The notes beneath the pieces are model-generated. The model saw only the letters and a program-made list of their open reading frames with translations, made no database searches and had not been told where the DNA came from. 51,803 bases of DNA from Gonium pectorale. Lineage: Eukaryota; Chlorophyta; Chlorophyceae; Chlamydomonadales; Volvocaceae. The DNA is taken from positions 528,326-580,128 of the forward strand of contig LSYV01000024.1 in NCBI GenBank assembly GCA_001584585.1, read 5' to 3'. A program made the translations under genes and the position numbers. Positions 23,501 to 33,167 of this stretch are shown piece by piece. The first letter of the stretch is position 1. Every line of letters begins with the position of its first letter.

Positions 23501-24591
23501 GGGGGGGTCAAGGTATAAAAATGAAAACAGGCGTTCGCACTAGAGAGACCTGAGCGGGGGCGGGGGTTGCAGAATCATAGGGTTGGAAGGCGTTTCAGTA
23601 GAGGAGCCCGGGGCCGCACGTGGCCCCGGTCTGTCGGCGGCTGAGCGGCGAAAGGCTGCGGCTGAGTGGCTTGCGGGGGGATGCGGAAGGGAGGTGGCGG
23701 GCTGCCGGTGGGGGCGCTGCTGGGATCTGCGGCTGCCGCTGACACCCTGGAAGTGGTTGGGTTATGCGGGTCCCGTGAACCAAGCTATCCCACGTCGCAA
23801 GACAATGTATCAGAAGCGGCAGAAGGGTCGCACACAGAACACGGCTCGGGGGCCGCGGTGTAGCTGGAGTGCGGCGAGCTGTGGGACGAGCTCACGCATC
23901 CCTCCCCTCCCCTCCCCTGCCGGCGAAACGAGGCAAGGACCGGCTTGGCCGCCGTACGGGACATACGCTGCTGGCGCCCAGCTCGTCGTTGTTCGTTCCC
24001 CTTTCCCTTCACCTCCCCTCCCCTGGTTCGTGATGTCTGCTGTGCTTCTGCCGTGTCTGGGGCCCCGCTGCGCGCGCGCCCACCCTACCCCCACCCCCGC
24101 CCTGAGCAGGCCTTCCGCCCGGAGCGCTTCCTGCCCGCGGACGCCGGCGGCGTCGAGCAGTTGGCCGCGCGGCACCCGCACGCGCACCAGCCCTTCGGCG
24201 CCGGCACGCGTATGTGCGTGGGGTGGCGCTTCGCGATGCAGGTGGGACTGGTGGGCTCGTGGGCTGGTGGGCTGGGTCGGGGATGGTCAGATGCGTGAGG
24301 GGGGCTGGGAGCCTGGCTTCCCCTCCAGCCATCCACCTGCCTGCTAGTAATTCTTCCTGCATGTCCATCTGCTTCTTTTCCATCCCCCAACCTCTGAACG
24401 GACCGTCGCTCCACCGCTCCGTCGCTGCGTCGCCGCAGGAGGCCAAGACGGTGCTGGCCCGCCTCTTCCAGCGCCTGGCCTTCGAGCTGGAGCCGGGCCA
24501 GGTGCCGCTGCCGCTGTCGGTGGGGCTCACCCTGGCGCCCAAGCACGGGGTGGTGGTCCGCATCCGCCGCCGCCGCCACGGCGCCGCCTAG
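17594..24591 (+). CDS. Cytochrome P450 monooxygenase
   Basis: Fourteen exons: 17594-17644, 17731-17785, 18004-18160, 18743-18850, 19478-19534, 20223-20438, 20659-20920, 21295-21558, 21821-21919, 22441-22557, 22813-22902, 23377-23466, 24110-24241 and 24439-24591. They give exactly 616 residues. The N-terminal anchor (LLEVVSGCLLVLALPVIITL) is followed by the proline hinge RHIPGPRPRW, so the protein should sit on the ER membrane. Diagnostic motifs: I-helix AGFETT (401-406), K-helix E472-x-x-R475, PERF (526-529) and heme loop PFGAGTRMCVG with the thiolate Cys558. The family reaction is O2- and NADPH-dependent monooxygenation; the substrate is unknown. Overall sequence recalls the CYP711-clan/algal CYP743-type proteins, but this is only an impression. 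An Ala/Glu-rich insert (about 150-190) and a Gly/Ala/Asn-rich insert (about 320-350) are extra relative to the family. One base (19048) is N, in an intron. Confidence 0.93.
18220..18266 (-). repeat. Dispersed intronic repeat B, copy 2 (reverse)
   Basis: The reverse complement contains CTACTGAGAATGCCTTCCAA followed by ACCCACTGG. It lies in the third P450 intron. Confidence 0.8.
18893..19123 (+). repeat. Direct repeat pair in a P450 intron
   Basis: Two roughly 30-nt near-identical blocks with GGGAGCAG, then A/G, then GTCAGGCAGGGCGGGAGCC lie at 18893-18922 and 19094-19123, in intron 18851-19477. Confidence 0.7.
21736..21795 (-). repeat. Dispersed repeat A, partial diverged copy (reverse)
   Basis: ACGCTGCTGGCGCCCAG with GTCGGTAATCATACCC beyond it parallels the central part of the reverse copy at 23920-24012. 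It lies in P450 intron 21559-21820. Confidence 0.6.
22021..22053 (+). repeat. Dispersed intronic repeat B, copy 3
   Basis: TGAGAATGCCTTCCAATCCC followed by ACTACCCCT, in P450 intron 21920-22440. Confidence 0.75.
23579..23625 (-). repeat. Dispersed intronic repeat B, copy 4 (reverse, diverged)
   Basis: GGTTGGAAGGCGTTTCAGTA followed by GAGGAGCCCGGGG, the diverged reverse form of the core, in P450 intron 23467-24109. Confidence 0.65.
23920..24012 (-). repeat. Dispersed intronic repeat A, copy 3 (reverse)
   Basis: The reverse complement matches the WD40-intron copies along nearly the full 90 nt (GGCGAAACGAGGCAAGGACC, CTGGCGCCCAG, TTCGTTCCCCTTTCCCTTCA). It lies in P450 intron 23467-24109. Confidence 0.85.
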
Positions 24592-24640
24592 GCGCCAGGC
24601 CACAAAGACACCACCAACGGACACGGCACGACGGAAGCAG

Positions 24641-24754
24641 CTGCTGGGGCGGGGCCCTACCTAATACATGCTTGTATACAAGCATATACAAGCACATACG
24701 TATCCCCGACAGCTTTGACCTGACGGACGTGTAACCTGCTGGGGCGGGGCCCTA
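24641..24754 (+). repeat. Direct repeats in the P450 3' UTR around a palindrome
   Basis: CTGCTGGGGCGGGGCCCTA occurs at 24641-24659 and again at 24736-24754. Between them, 24668-24685 is a perfect 18-bp palindrome (ATGCTTGTA/TACAAGCAT). Confidence 0.75.
24730..24734 (+). terminator. Candidate TGTAA polyadenylation signal of the P450 gene
   Basis: TGTAA about 140 nt after the stop at 24591. Confidence 0.5.
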
Positions 24755-25185
24755 GAGTGCCGCCGACGTGACGTGATGTGCGTCCAGGGGCTTTGAAGAG
24801 GGGCTACTGTCAGCTTGCTTCCGGCCGTGCAGGAGACCGTCTGACCGCGCCCCATGCGAGTTCAGCGCGTCGGGCGGGCAAGGAGTGCCAAGTTACCTGT
24901 ACGGGTCCGGAGTTGCACTCGAGGCTTGTTGGGAGGGGCGTGGTGCAGCATGCCTGCGGCGCGTGCTTCAGTGCGCGTTACTTGACAGGGGCTTTGCGGC
25001 TTTGGGTTTGTGCGCGTGCGTGTGTGTGGGGGGGGGGGTGCCGCGGCTGCACCGCGTGCGTGCGGACCAGGGCCCCTGGCGTCATTAGAAGGGAGCAGCG
25101 TGTATGGAAGGTGCACACACGATGGCTGGTGCGAGGATGTGTGTCCGGGCTGTACTTGGGTGCCATGTGGTGTGTGTTATGTATT

Positions 25186-25219
25186 CGTAACGGTATGCTC
25201 AAAGCAGCAGTTCTATAAG
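25186..25219 (+). repeat. Dispersed repeat D, copy 2
   Basis: Contains ATGCTCAAAGCAGCAG and TTCTATA. It matches 9-37 apart from a 3-nt insertion and a few substitutions. Confidence 0.6.
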
Positions 25220-25265
25220 CGGCACAACAGTTCTGTAAGCGACAATGTGGCGTTGTAATGAACCG

Positions 25266-25407
25266 ACGCATGCGATGAGCGTAAGCGCCAAAGTGATGGT
25301 GTCGTTGTAGGACCCAGCTCCGGAGGGAGTATAAGGGGTGGTGTCCCTGCATGTTGGTTCGGCGGCGACCACCACCGTAGCCCCCGATGCGGCCCAGAAT
25401 TATCTCT
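25266..25407 (+). repeat. Dispersed repeat C, copy 1 (about 140 nt)
   Basis: Strong match to 32995-33136. Shared blocks are GAGCGTAAGCGC, AGGACCCAGCTCC, GTCCCTGCATGTT, GCGACCACCACCGTAGCCCC and GCGGCCCAGAATT. The first third also occurs reversed at 29446-29500 and 47112-47170. It is intergenic, downstream of the P450 gene. Confidence 0.85.
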
Positions 25408-26505
25408 GTGTGTGGGAGCGGAACCTTGTACCTGTACATATGACAGCAAGGGGGGAGCCGCATGGCGTTGTCCCACAGGGGCGACGAGACTCTTACCAGG
25501 CTGCTGTTGGTTCATGTGGGAAGGCGCGCACGCGGCGGCCCTGGGGTGCCACGCCGGGCAGAGGTGTGACGAGAGCCCGACCAGGCACTTTGAGAAATGA
25601 TTGTGACTGGGTGCGGGAGATGGGCACGTGGGTGGGAGGGTGAGGGATTGTATGTCCATAGGCCGCCCTACGGCCCTAGGGTGCCACGCCCGGCAGCTGC
25701 GCCGCCGCAGGGCCCAGGCCTGCAGAGCCTGGCCCTCAAGGCGATGCCGCCACGCCGGATGCGGTGTCCGGAGCGGATGCGATGGGCTGGCGGTTGTTAT
25801 CTGTGTCTACATCTCTGTATCTTGTACGGTGGCGCCTGTTGGACATGGACGCAGCGGGGAAGCTGGCGCCTCTCTCACAGCCCATGCTTCGGAAAGTCGC
25901 GCGCTGCGTCTGTGTCTGTGTTATTGCAGGTGCGTGTCGAGGCTCATGGAAGAAGGGGCAGCCGCGCCGCGTCAAGGATGGACTCCACCATCCGTGCGCG
26001 CCAGGGCGGCTGCGCTCCCCGCCCCCTCGCGATGGCAGCCAGGGTGCAGTCAGGCGGAACCGACCACATACCGCTCCCTCTTTGTCTGCAGATTTTTTTC
26101 ATTGAACAGCGCCAGAGCGCAGTCCGCAGCCGCCGTCGTCGAGCCCACGGTCGAGCCCACACGGAGGCGTTTCCGTGGCGCTTCCGGGCTCACTGCATGT
26201 ACAGCAGACCTCCCCGGCCCCCGATCCCCGCAAAAACGCTGCAGCTACCGCTAGCAGTGGCGTCGAGGATCTTGCCGCGGGCCTTGAGGACCTTGACTGT
26301 CGCGCCACTCATAACACAGCGCCAGACCGACGTGCCGCCGGGGTTGCGGGCATCGGCCGCCCTCACAACACGCGCCGCCCAGCGCCAGACCACCGTACCG
26401 TGCCGCCACTCCAGCACACATGTGCGCAACCGACAGGCATCCGGTGTCCACACGCCCGCACGCGTCAAGGTCGGACGAGGAGTCACAGCTCTCTTTCTGG
26501 TCCCC

Positions 26506-27327
26506 CTACGTCAGCCGCAACCGGACGCGGTGCGACCGCCTCAGCGCCCACGCGCGCCTGAACCGAGCAGACAGCGCGGCCCTCGCCGCCTCGTCCGCCG
26601 CCTCCGCGGCGGCCTCCGCCCCGACGGGCCCCTCGCCGAGGCCTCTCCCCGGGCCTTCCCCGGCGCCGTCAGCCGAGCGCGCCTCGAGTCCCTGATCGGC
26701 GGCCTCCGTCGCCGCCTCCGTCGGCGCCCCCGCTGGCGCCTCGGGCGTCGAGGCGGCGGATCGTCCTCTGAGCGGGTAGCGAGCCGCCTCGTCCAACCCC
26801 TCGCGCAGGCTCGCCGCAGGTCGAGGAAGGCCTTGCTCCCTGCGCCGGGAGCGGCGGAAAAAAAGCATGAACGGCGGGACCGGCAGGGCAGGAAGACAAT
26901 ATGGAGAGGGAAAGGGCCACATGGCAATCCCTGTGCAACGCGTTGTGCCGTGTTGTGCACATGGGGCGTGAGGCGCCCCGGCCTGCCATTGCGGTAACCT
27001 CAACCGGCAGCCTTTTCGTCCATCGTCCCTTCCCCGAATGACCCTCCGCTGCTGACCACTTACACAGTGCCTACCAACCGACACCCTGGCCCCACCCACA
27101 ACCCCTAGTCCCCACGCCGGTTCCCCAAGATCCCCCCCATCCCGCGAGGCGAGGGAACAAAATCCTGCCGACCCCATGGGCGCCGACCCGCCCGAACCCG
27201 CCCGGCCCGCCCACCTGTAGATGGTCACGGTGCGCCCCTTGACCTTGAGGGACACGCAGTCCAGGGCGCCCTCCAGCACCCAAGACACGAAGCCCACCTC
27301 CAGCGCGCAGTTGGGCAGCAGATACAC
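26506..27327 (-). CDS. Unrecognised gene, 3' end, truncated at the assembly gap
   Basis: Two exons on the minus strand: 27327-27215 and 26839-26506 (TAG at 26508-26506). They join in phase through a good donor (GTGGGC) and a GCAG acceptor. The visible 148 residues begin VYLLPNCALEVGFVSWVLEG, continue CVSLKVKGRTVTIYR, then run into a low-complexity Ala/Glu/Gly-rich tail ending RFRRAWALRRSHRVRLRLT. I do not recognise the family. The folded part is cut off by the N run. It is divergent to the poly(A) polymerase-like gene on the other side of the gap. Confidence 0.55.
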   Translation of the reverse strand: MYLLPNCALEVGFVSWVLEGALDCVSLKVKGRTVTIYRWAGRAGSGGSAPMGSAGFCSLASRDGGDLGEPAWGLGVVGGARVSVGRHCVSGQQRRVIRGRDDGRKGCRLRLPQWQAGAPHAPCAQHGTTRCTGIAMWPFPSPYCLPALPVPPFMLFFRRSRRREQGLPRPAASLREGLDEAARYPLRGRSAASTPEAPAGAPTEAATEAADQGLEARSADGAGEGPGRGLGEGPVGAEAAAEAADEAARAALSARFRRAWALRRSHRVRLRLT

Positions 27328-27347
27328 NNNNNNNNNNNNNNNNNNNN
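27328..27347. other. Assembly gap (20 N)
   Basis: A run of exactly 20 N. Both flanking genes, which point away from each other, lose their 5' exons here, so the true missing length is probably far more than 20 nt. Confidence 0.95.
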
Positions 27348-27447
27348 CCTTACCTCCCCTGTGTCGTCCGTTGCCCTCCCGACGACTATTGTTGGCGGGG
27401 CGCGTGGGTCGCGCCGACCGTACGTTCCTCGAGGCCGGCCCTCGCAG

Positions 27448-30400
27448 GACATTGACATCGTCACCAACGCGTCCATCTCGGAGGTGCGGCGTATGGGGGG
27501 GGGGGCCGGGTCCTAATGCGTGACGCATTGGTGCCCAGTAACAGTGGAGGGGCGGGGGGGCGGGGGTGAGGTGCTGCGGGATGTCGGCCCCCCGCCTACC
27601 ACATGTACATGTACGGTAGTCCGCGGGCTTTTTGGCGGACGCCCAATCTCTCACCCGGGCCCATCTCCGCGGCTGAGAACAAGTTTCACGCTGCCCGCTG
27701 CCGCGCAGCACCACCTGCTGAAACCCAATTTCCCCGGCTGGCTATTGCATGCCGCCCTCCGCCCGCAGATGATGGAGGTGTTTGGGCGGCACGCCTGCCG
27801 GCTCAAGGGCGGCAACACCTGCGACGTGGTGTGGGGCGCCCTGTCGTTCGAGCTGACCACCTACCGGGGCGGCCTGCGCGACGGCAGCGCGGAGGCGGAG
27901 TTCCGGGACGCAGGTGCTGGCTTGATGATGGGGAAGAGAGGGGACGCGAAGCGGGTTCTTTTGTCCTGGTTCGATGGCGAAGGTCCCGGGCGTCAAGGGC
28001 ACTTCGGGGGTGCTCGCATCATTGTATCAGCGCAGCGGACCTGGCGGGGGGTCTGCGGACTTCCCGGCGCTCCTCGGTTGCCGCCGGTGAGGCTACGCCC
28101 CGTGAACCCTCTGCATCGGGGCGGGCTCCTAGGACAAGGGCTGCTCAACATGTTGCTCTCCTCCCCCTCGTTGATAAAATAACCTAGATGTCCACACGCA
28201 CACAAACTGTGTGCCCCCGGCCATCAACGCCAGTCTGAGGCGCTTCTCCCATCCGCCGCCCTGTCGCCCTCTCACCCGCCCTCCTTTACACACGACCGAA
28301 GACACTCTGTCCCCACAAGCTCCCCGCGACCATCTTTGCAACTCCGTGTCACGCGTTACGACCCGTTTCCTCCCTACCCTCCGTGCCCCTCCCCCCCCCC
28401 CCCGCAGCGAGCCGCGACTTCACAATGAACGCCCTGTTCTTCGAGCCTGACTTCAACGACATCCTTACCACCGCCGCCACTGCCGCGGCCGCCGCCTCCG
28501 GAGCCAACGGCTCCGGGTCCCCCGAAACCACCTCCGGAACCGCCCCCGCTGGCTCCGCGACCGCGACCGCAACCTCGTCGTCGTCGTCTTCGTCCGCCGT
28601 GCTGAGCCACCTGCAGCCCCACGGCATCGTCAAGGACTACGTGGGCGGGGTGCCGGACCTGAAGGCGCGAGTGCTGCGCGTGTTCCGAACGCACCGGCAG
28701 CTGGGGCAGCTCAGCTCCAGTGTCGAGGTGGGGGCGAGGGGGTGGCTGCCTGTCCGTACGCGCTCTATGATGGGGCAGACGCGAGGGCAGACGTATGGGT
28801 GGGCGGGCGGGCACGCGGGCCGGCAGGAACGCGGGCCGGCGGGCTCAGCTCGGCTGGTGGTCAGCTGGCGAGCCTCAGCCAGCAGTAATGCGGGATGCGT
28901 TGGCGGGCTGTACAAGCTCCGTGATTGGGCGCGGAGTGTTTGCGAAGGGGGCGGGAAGGGGAGGTGCCTCGGGGCGCCAAGTGCGTCGCGGGCGGGGCCG
29001 TAAGGTCCCGCTCCCATTTCGCGTGCCGGCCTCCGACCTCCGGCGCGACGCCTGCGGCCCGGCTTGCCGCCGTGCCGTACCTCGCCGCGCCCGGCCACAG
29101 CGCGCCAACGGTGCCGGCTGCCCGGGGTTTGCTTCCTGCGTGCTGCGAGCGTGTGTCCCCTCCCCCCTATGTTAGAGTACTGGTAAACCGCGGCATGGCG
29201 TCTGCGACCGCTCGCGGCCGCTGTGACCCTCACGCTTCATTCGCTTCATTCGCTGCAAGTATATGCCCCCTCCCCCTCCCCCCACTGCACAGGGGGGCGG
29301 CGGGCAACAGGGTGCTCGCTTGGCTTGGCTTTCAGAGCCGGCCGTTCGCATTCCTAACCCACACTCGCGCCCGCCCTCACACGCAAAACGCCCTTGTCCC
29401 GCCTCGCCCCACCCCTCCCCCCACCCACCCCCACACACCCGCCGGTCCTACAACGACCTCATCACTTTCGCGCTTACGCTCCTCGTATGCGTTGTTCCTT
29501 TCCCACACACCCGCCGGCACCCGCCGGCGCAGGACGACCCCATCCGGGTGCTGCGCGCCGCGCGGCTGTCGGAGGAGCTGCGGCTGGAGCCCGACGCGTA
29601 CACCCTGGAGCAGGTGCACAAGGCGGCGTGGCGCTGCCACTTCCAGCGTGAGTGGCGCTGCGGTATCGCGCTGTCGGATGCCGTGCTCGGCAACACGATT
29701 GAGGCGCCCCGCCGCCCGCCTCTGGTGCCTCTGACGGCACGGGTTGGGGGCCGCCCGTTGCGTTTGGAGGGTCCTGCGTGTGAATCGTGCGTCTCCCTAG
29801 TCACCGGCGTCTCTGTATCCGCATTACGGTGCGGCGCCCCTTGCGGGATGCCTCAGGCGACACAGGTGGGCCGCTCGTTGCTGCGATTCATTCCTGGGCG
29901 ATTGGGTTGCGTGGCGCCACCCAGACCCGGCAGGACAGGCGACCAGGCCGGGCCGGGGGTCGGGCGGGTTGCTTATTCCGGGCAGGCTGCGGAGGGCGGC
30001 AGCGGCCCCCCCCCTCCGTCAGGGCTCCTTTGCATCCAGCACCTGGGAGGGGGCGTGTGAGTCCGCCCGCAGCAGAGAGCACGCGCTCCTGGGCCCTCCT
30101 GGCACACTGGGCCGTGCCGCGGCGCCGACACTCCCACCGTCCCTGCCCTGCCCCCTAGCGCCGCTGCATCGCTTGCTGTCGCGGAGCAGCCGCCACACCG
30201 TTAGCCGCTGTGGATGAAAAGCATGGCTGGGGGGTTAGGGTACCCCCCAGCGCTGCGGCGTCTGGCCGCCGGTCCTTGCGCTGTCGACCCACTGCGCGCA
30301 CGACGGCGTCCGGGCCCTCCGTCCGGGCGCGTTGCGGCAGCCGCCCCGCTCCCCCCCTGGCCCGGGACGCGACCCGTTTCCCTTCTTCATTACCCTCTGG

Positions 30401-32820
30401 CATTCCCGACCCCGCCTCCCCGCCCCCTGCTGCCCCAGACAACGGCGTGAGCCACAAGCGCGTGTTTCGGGAGCTGAGCAAGATGGCCGACCTGGATGCG
30501 GCGGCAGCGGGCGGAGGCGGTGGCAAGGGAGGAGGCGGAGGAGGAGGCAAGGGAGGAGGCGGAGGCGGGGATCCCGGCAGCCCGCGCTTCACGGCGGCCC
30601 TGCTGCGCTGCCACTCGTGGGGTGTGCTGGAGGCGTTGTTCCCCGAGCTGCCGCAGGTTGGTGTTGTTGGGGGGGGGCGGGTGGGTGGGTGGGTGGTAAC
30701 GGAGGAGGGAAACGGGTCGCGTCGAGGGTGGGTTGGTGAGCGGGGGAATCGCAGGAGTTGAAGGATCTCCAGGTGGAGCGCAGAGACCCGTCCGGCAGCT
30801 CCGGAAGGCACCTGTGCAACGTCGGAGGGGCGGGATGGGGCTGAGCGCGTGTGGGTGTGGGTGTGGGTGTGGAGTCCGCGAGGTCGCCTGGGGGTCACTT
30901 CAGGAGCCCGGCGGCCGTTGCTCCCCAAGATATCCCAGGGTGACGGCACGGCCGGCGTGGGCTTCCGCGAAGGACTATGGAGGCGCAGTGTGCGGATGTT
31001 AAAGTTATGTGACAGCCAACGTGCTCAAAACCAAAGACCAAAAAAACAAACAGGTAGTACGGTAAGCTAGCACGCGCGGTGTGTGCATGTGCCTGCCGGA
31101 GCGCAATCGGACGGAGCAGACGCCGCCGTCCTAACCAAAACCGGTGATCTACCGAGCCGAGACTGGCCAGGGACTGTAACGTAGTATGGCGCAGTTCGGC
31201 ACGGCGGTGTCAGATCTGACGAAAGGAAACCGTCGGGTATCCACCGCTCCCGCTCCCGCCCCAGCCCCCGCCTCCCCCCCCTTGGCTCCTCGCACCCGCA
31301 GGACAGCCTGGAACGCGTCATCCGCCAGGTCTTCCCGCGACTGCCCGCCCGCCTGCCGCCCGAGCTCAAGCTGTCCTGCCTGGTGGCGGGCGAGGTGGAG
31401 GGCGACCTGGTGCCGCTGGCGGTGGCCTCGGCATATCTGCCGGTACGATACGGAGTCGGTTACGGGGTGTACTAGGATTGGTCGAGGCAAGCTTAGGGAA
31501 ACGGAAAGGGAGAGGGTCTAGGCTGCGTTGGGCAAGGGGTGTTGGGTAATCGCGTCCGCATCCCGCGTCCGCATCGGTGTTGGGTAACCGCGCCCGCATC
31601 CCGCGTCCGCATCCGTATCCATGTATTGGTAGCGAAATCCTTGGCCCTGGATTCGACCCTTTGACCCTGGATTCAGATCCGCAAGCTGCTGGAGGGCGCC
31701 CGGCCGGCCCAGGCGCACTACCCCGAGGCGCTGTGCGGCCTCAGCCGGCTGCTGCTGGAGGACACGTACGCGGAGAGCCAGCCGGAGAAGTGGGCCGAGC
31801 TCTTTGCGACCGAGGGCTCGGGTGGGTGGGCAGTAGCAACGACGGGCGGCGGGTTGGGTCCCTTTGGGGAGGGGAGAGGGGCTGCTGAAGAGGCCGGGGA
31901 CTCGGGGAGGGCGGGGGCGCGGAAACAAGACACCTAGGTGAGGCGCAGGGCGGGCCTGGGGGCGTGCGGGGGGCTTTGTGGCGGGTTAGGTGGGGTTCTG
32001 GGAAGCGGTGCTGGTGGAGAGCTGGGGCGGTATGCGAGGAGCAGAGGGTTGTTGAGAAAGTAGAGGTTTATCGTAGGTTGTCGGCGGTCTGTGTGGCCGT
32101 GACCGCCACTACTTCCTGCCGCGCGGCGGCAGGAAGCCCTGTCCCGTTGCTGGGACTGGGGCCGGGTGTGGGGCTGGGGTCTGGTTGCATGCTTCGAACA
32201 CCGGCCCGGGATCGCAGCTGCGTTGGGGCGGCCCGCGCCCGTGCCCGCACGCGGTTCCGGCGGTTCAGGGTATCGGGTGGTCTTCCGCGTGAGCGGGCTG
32301 AGGGCGCGCTGAGCCGGTGGCCCGGGCATGGGGGTGGGCCGGCTGGCGAGCTGCTGCCCCACGCTTGCCTACGCTTTGCATGGGGGGAAGTCGGTCAACG
32401 CGGACTCGCCTCCCAACTGTTGAGGCTCGCGGTGTGCTGTACCGCGCGCGCGCAGTAATCCCCCTGGGCCACACACACACCCTGCCCCACCGATCGCGCC
32501 GCGCACACCACACGTGCCGCCCGCCCGCCCGCCTCGCGGTGGCGGCGGCGGCAGCGGCGATGGCGATGGTGCACCGCGCGTCAACCTCCAGCCTCCCAGC
32601 TCCCAATCCTCCGCCAACGAACTGACAACCGCTAACCGCCCTTTTCGCCCCGCCAGAGCTTGTGGAGCTCGCTTACGCGGCCTTTGTGCCCGAGCACCGG
32701 CAGGAGCTGGCGGAGCGGCTGCGGCTGAACCGGCAGGTCGTGGAGCAAAGGGTGGCGGAGCGGGTGGAGCAGAGGCGGCGCTCCCAGAAGGCGGCGGCGC
32801 GCCGGGGGGACTACCGGTAG
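27448..32820 (+). CDS. Class II poly(A) polymerase / CCA-adding tRNA nucleotidyltransferase family, 5' truncated
   Basis: Eight exons: 27448-27483, 27769-27913, 28408-28727, 29533-29647, 30439-30656, 31302-31442, 31677-31821 and 32657-32820. They give 427 residues in frame. The catalytic carboxylate motif DIDIVTNASISE is at the start. It is followed by FELTTYRGG, SRDFTMNALFFEPD, IVKDYVGGVPDLKARVLRV and DDPIRVLRAARLSEEL, the order of the bacterial-type PcnB/Cca head and neck domains. Enzymes of this family add A or CCA to RNA 3' ends; plant and algal members are often plastid or mitochondrial. Which activity applies cannot be told from sequence alone. The GG-x-V-R-D nucleotide-binding block that should precede DIDIV is not clearly present. 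The frame stays open upstream to 27349 and reads IVGG 41 nt before the acceptor, so either the exon extends leftward in damaged form or the real exon is in the gap. Poly-Ser and Lys/Gly-rich inserts are lineage-specific. Confidence 0.85.
29446..29500 (-). repeat. Dispersed repeat C, partial copy (reverse)
   Basis: CATCACTTTCGCGCTTACGC and TCGTATGCG are the reverse complement of the first third of the 25266 and 32995 copies. It lies in a poly(A) polymerase-like gene intron. Confidence 0.75.
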
Positions 32821-32994
32821 CAGTCGCCCCGTGGTGTGTGTGTGGGGGGGGGGGTAATACGGAATGGGAAACGGGGGGGGGGTGCATGCCCATCCCGCCC
32901 CGCGGCACCTGTGTACGGTAGCTCCTGTGCCTGTGTAGGGGCTTCTTGGCGGAGTGTGTGCGGTGCGGCGGCGGGGCGTGTGTTGAAAAGGAAA

Positions 32995-33136
32995 ACGCAT
33001 ACGACGAGCGTAAGCGCGAAAGTGATGGCGTCGGTGTAGGACCCAGCTCCCGAGGTAGTCGAAGGGGCGATGTCCCTGCATGTTAGTTCAGCGGCGACCA
33101 CCACCGTAGCCCCCGACGCGGCCCAGAATTCTCTCT
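32995..33136 (+). repeat. Dispersed repeat C, copy 2 (about 140 nt)
   Basis: Same orientation as copy 1, with long identical stretches (for example GCGACCACCACCGTAGCCCC). It lies within the presumed 3' UTR of the poly(A) polymerase-like gene. Confidence 0.85.
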
Positions 33137-33162
33137 GGGGTGACCGGGGCGTGTGTGTGTTG

Positions 33163-33167
33163 TGTAA
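33163..33167 (+). terminator. Candidate TGTAA polyadenylation signal of the poly(A) polymerase-like gene
   Basis: TGTAA about 345 nt after the stop at 32820, just after repeat C copy 2. Confidence 0.4.

Larger units (their letters stand above)
24592..26505. other. Interval downstream of the P450 gene
   Basis: 3' UTR of the P450 gene, repeats D and C, then GC-rich sequence up to the stop codon of the minus-strand fragment. Long open frames here show no conserved motif or coherent splice structure. It may also be 3' UTR of the minus-strand gene. Confidence 0.45.

Noticed and set aside
26190..26486. Minus-strand open frame (GATVKVLKARGKILDATASG) below the gap-truncated gene
   Set aside because: No splice join to the supported exons was found and the supported frame already stops at 26506. 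It is more likely 3' UTR.
25597..26997. 466-codon plus-strand open frame
   Set aside because: It runs antisense to the phase-supported minus-strand exon and has Arg/Pro/Ala composition typical of GC-rich shadow frames, with no motif.
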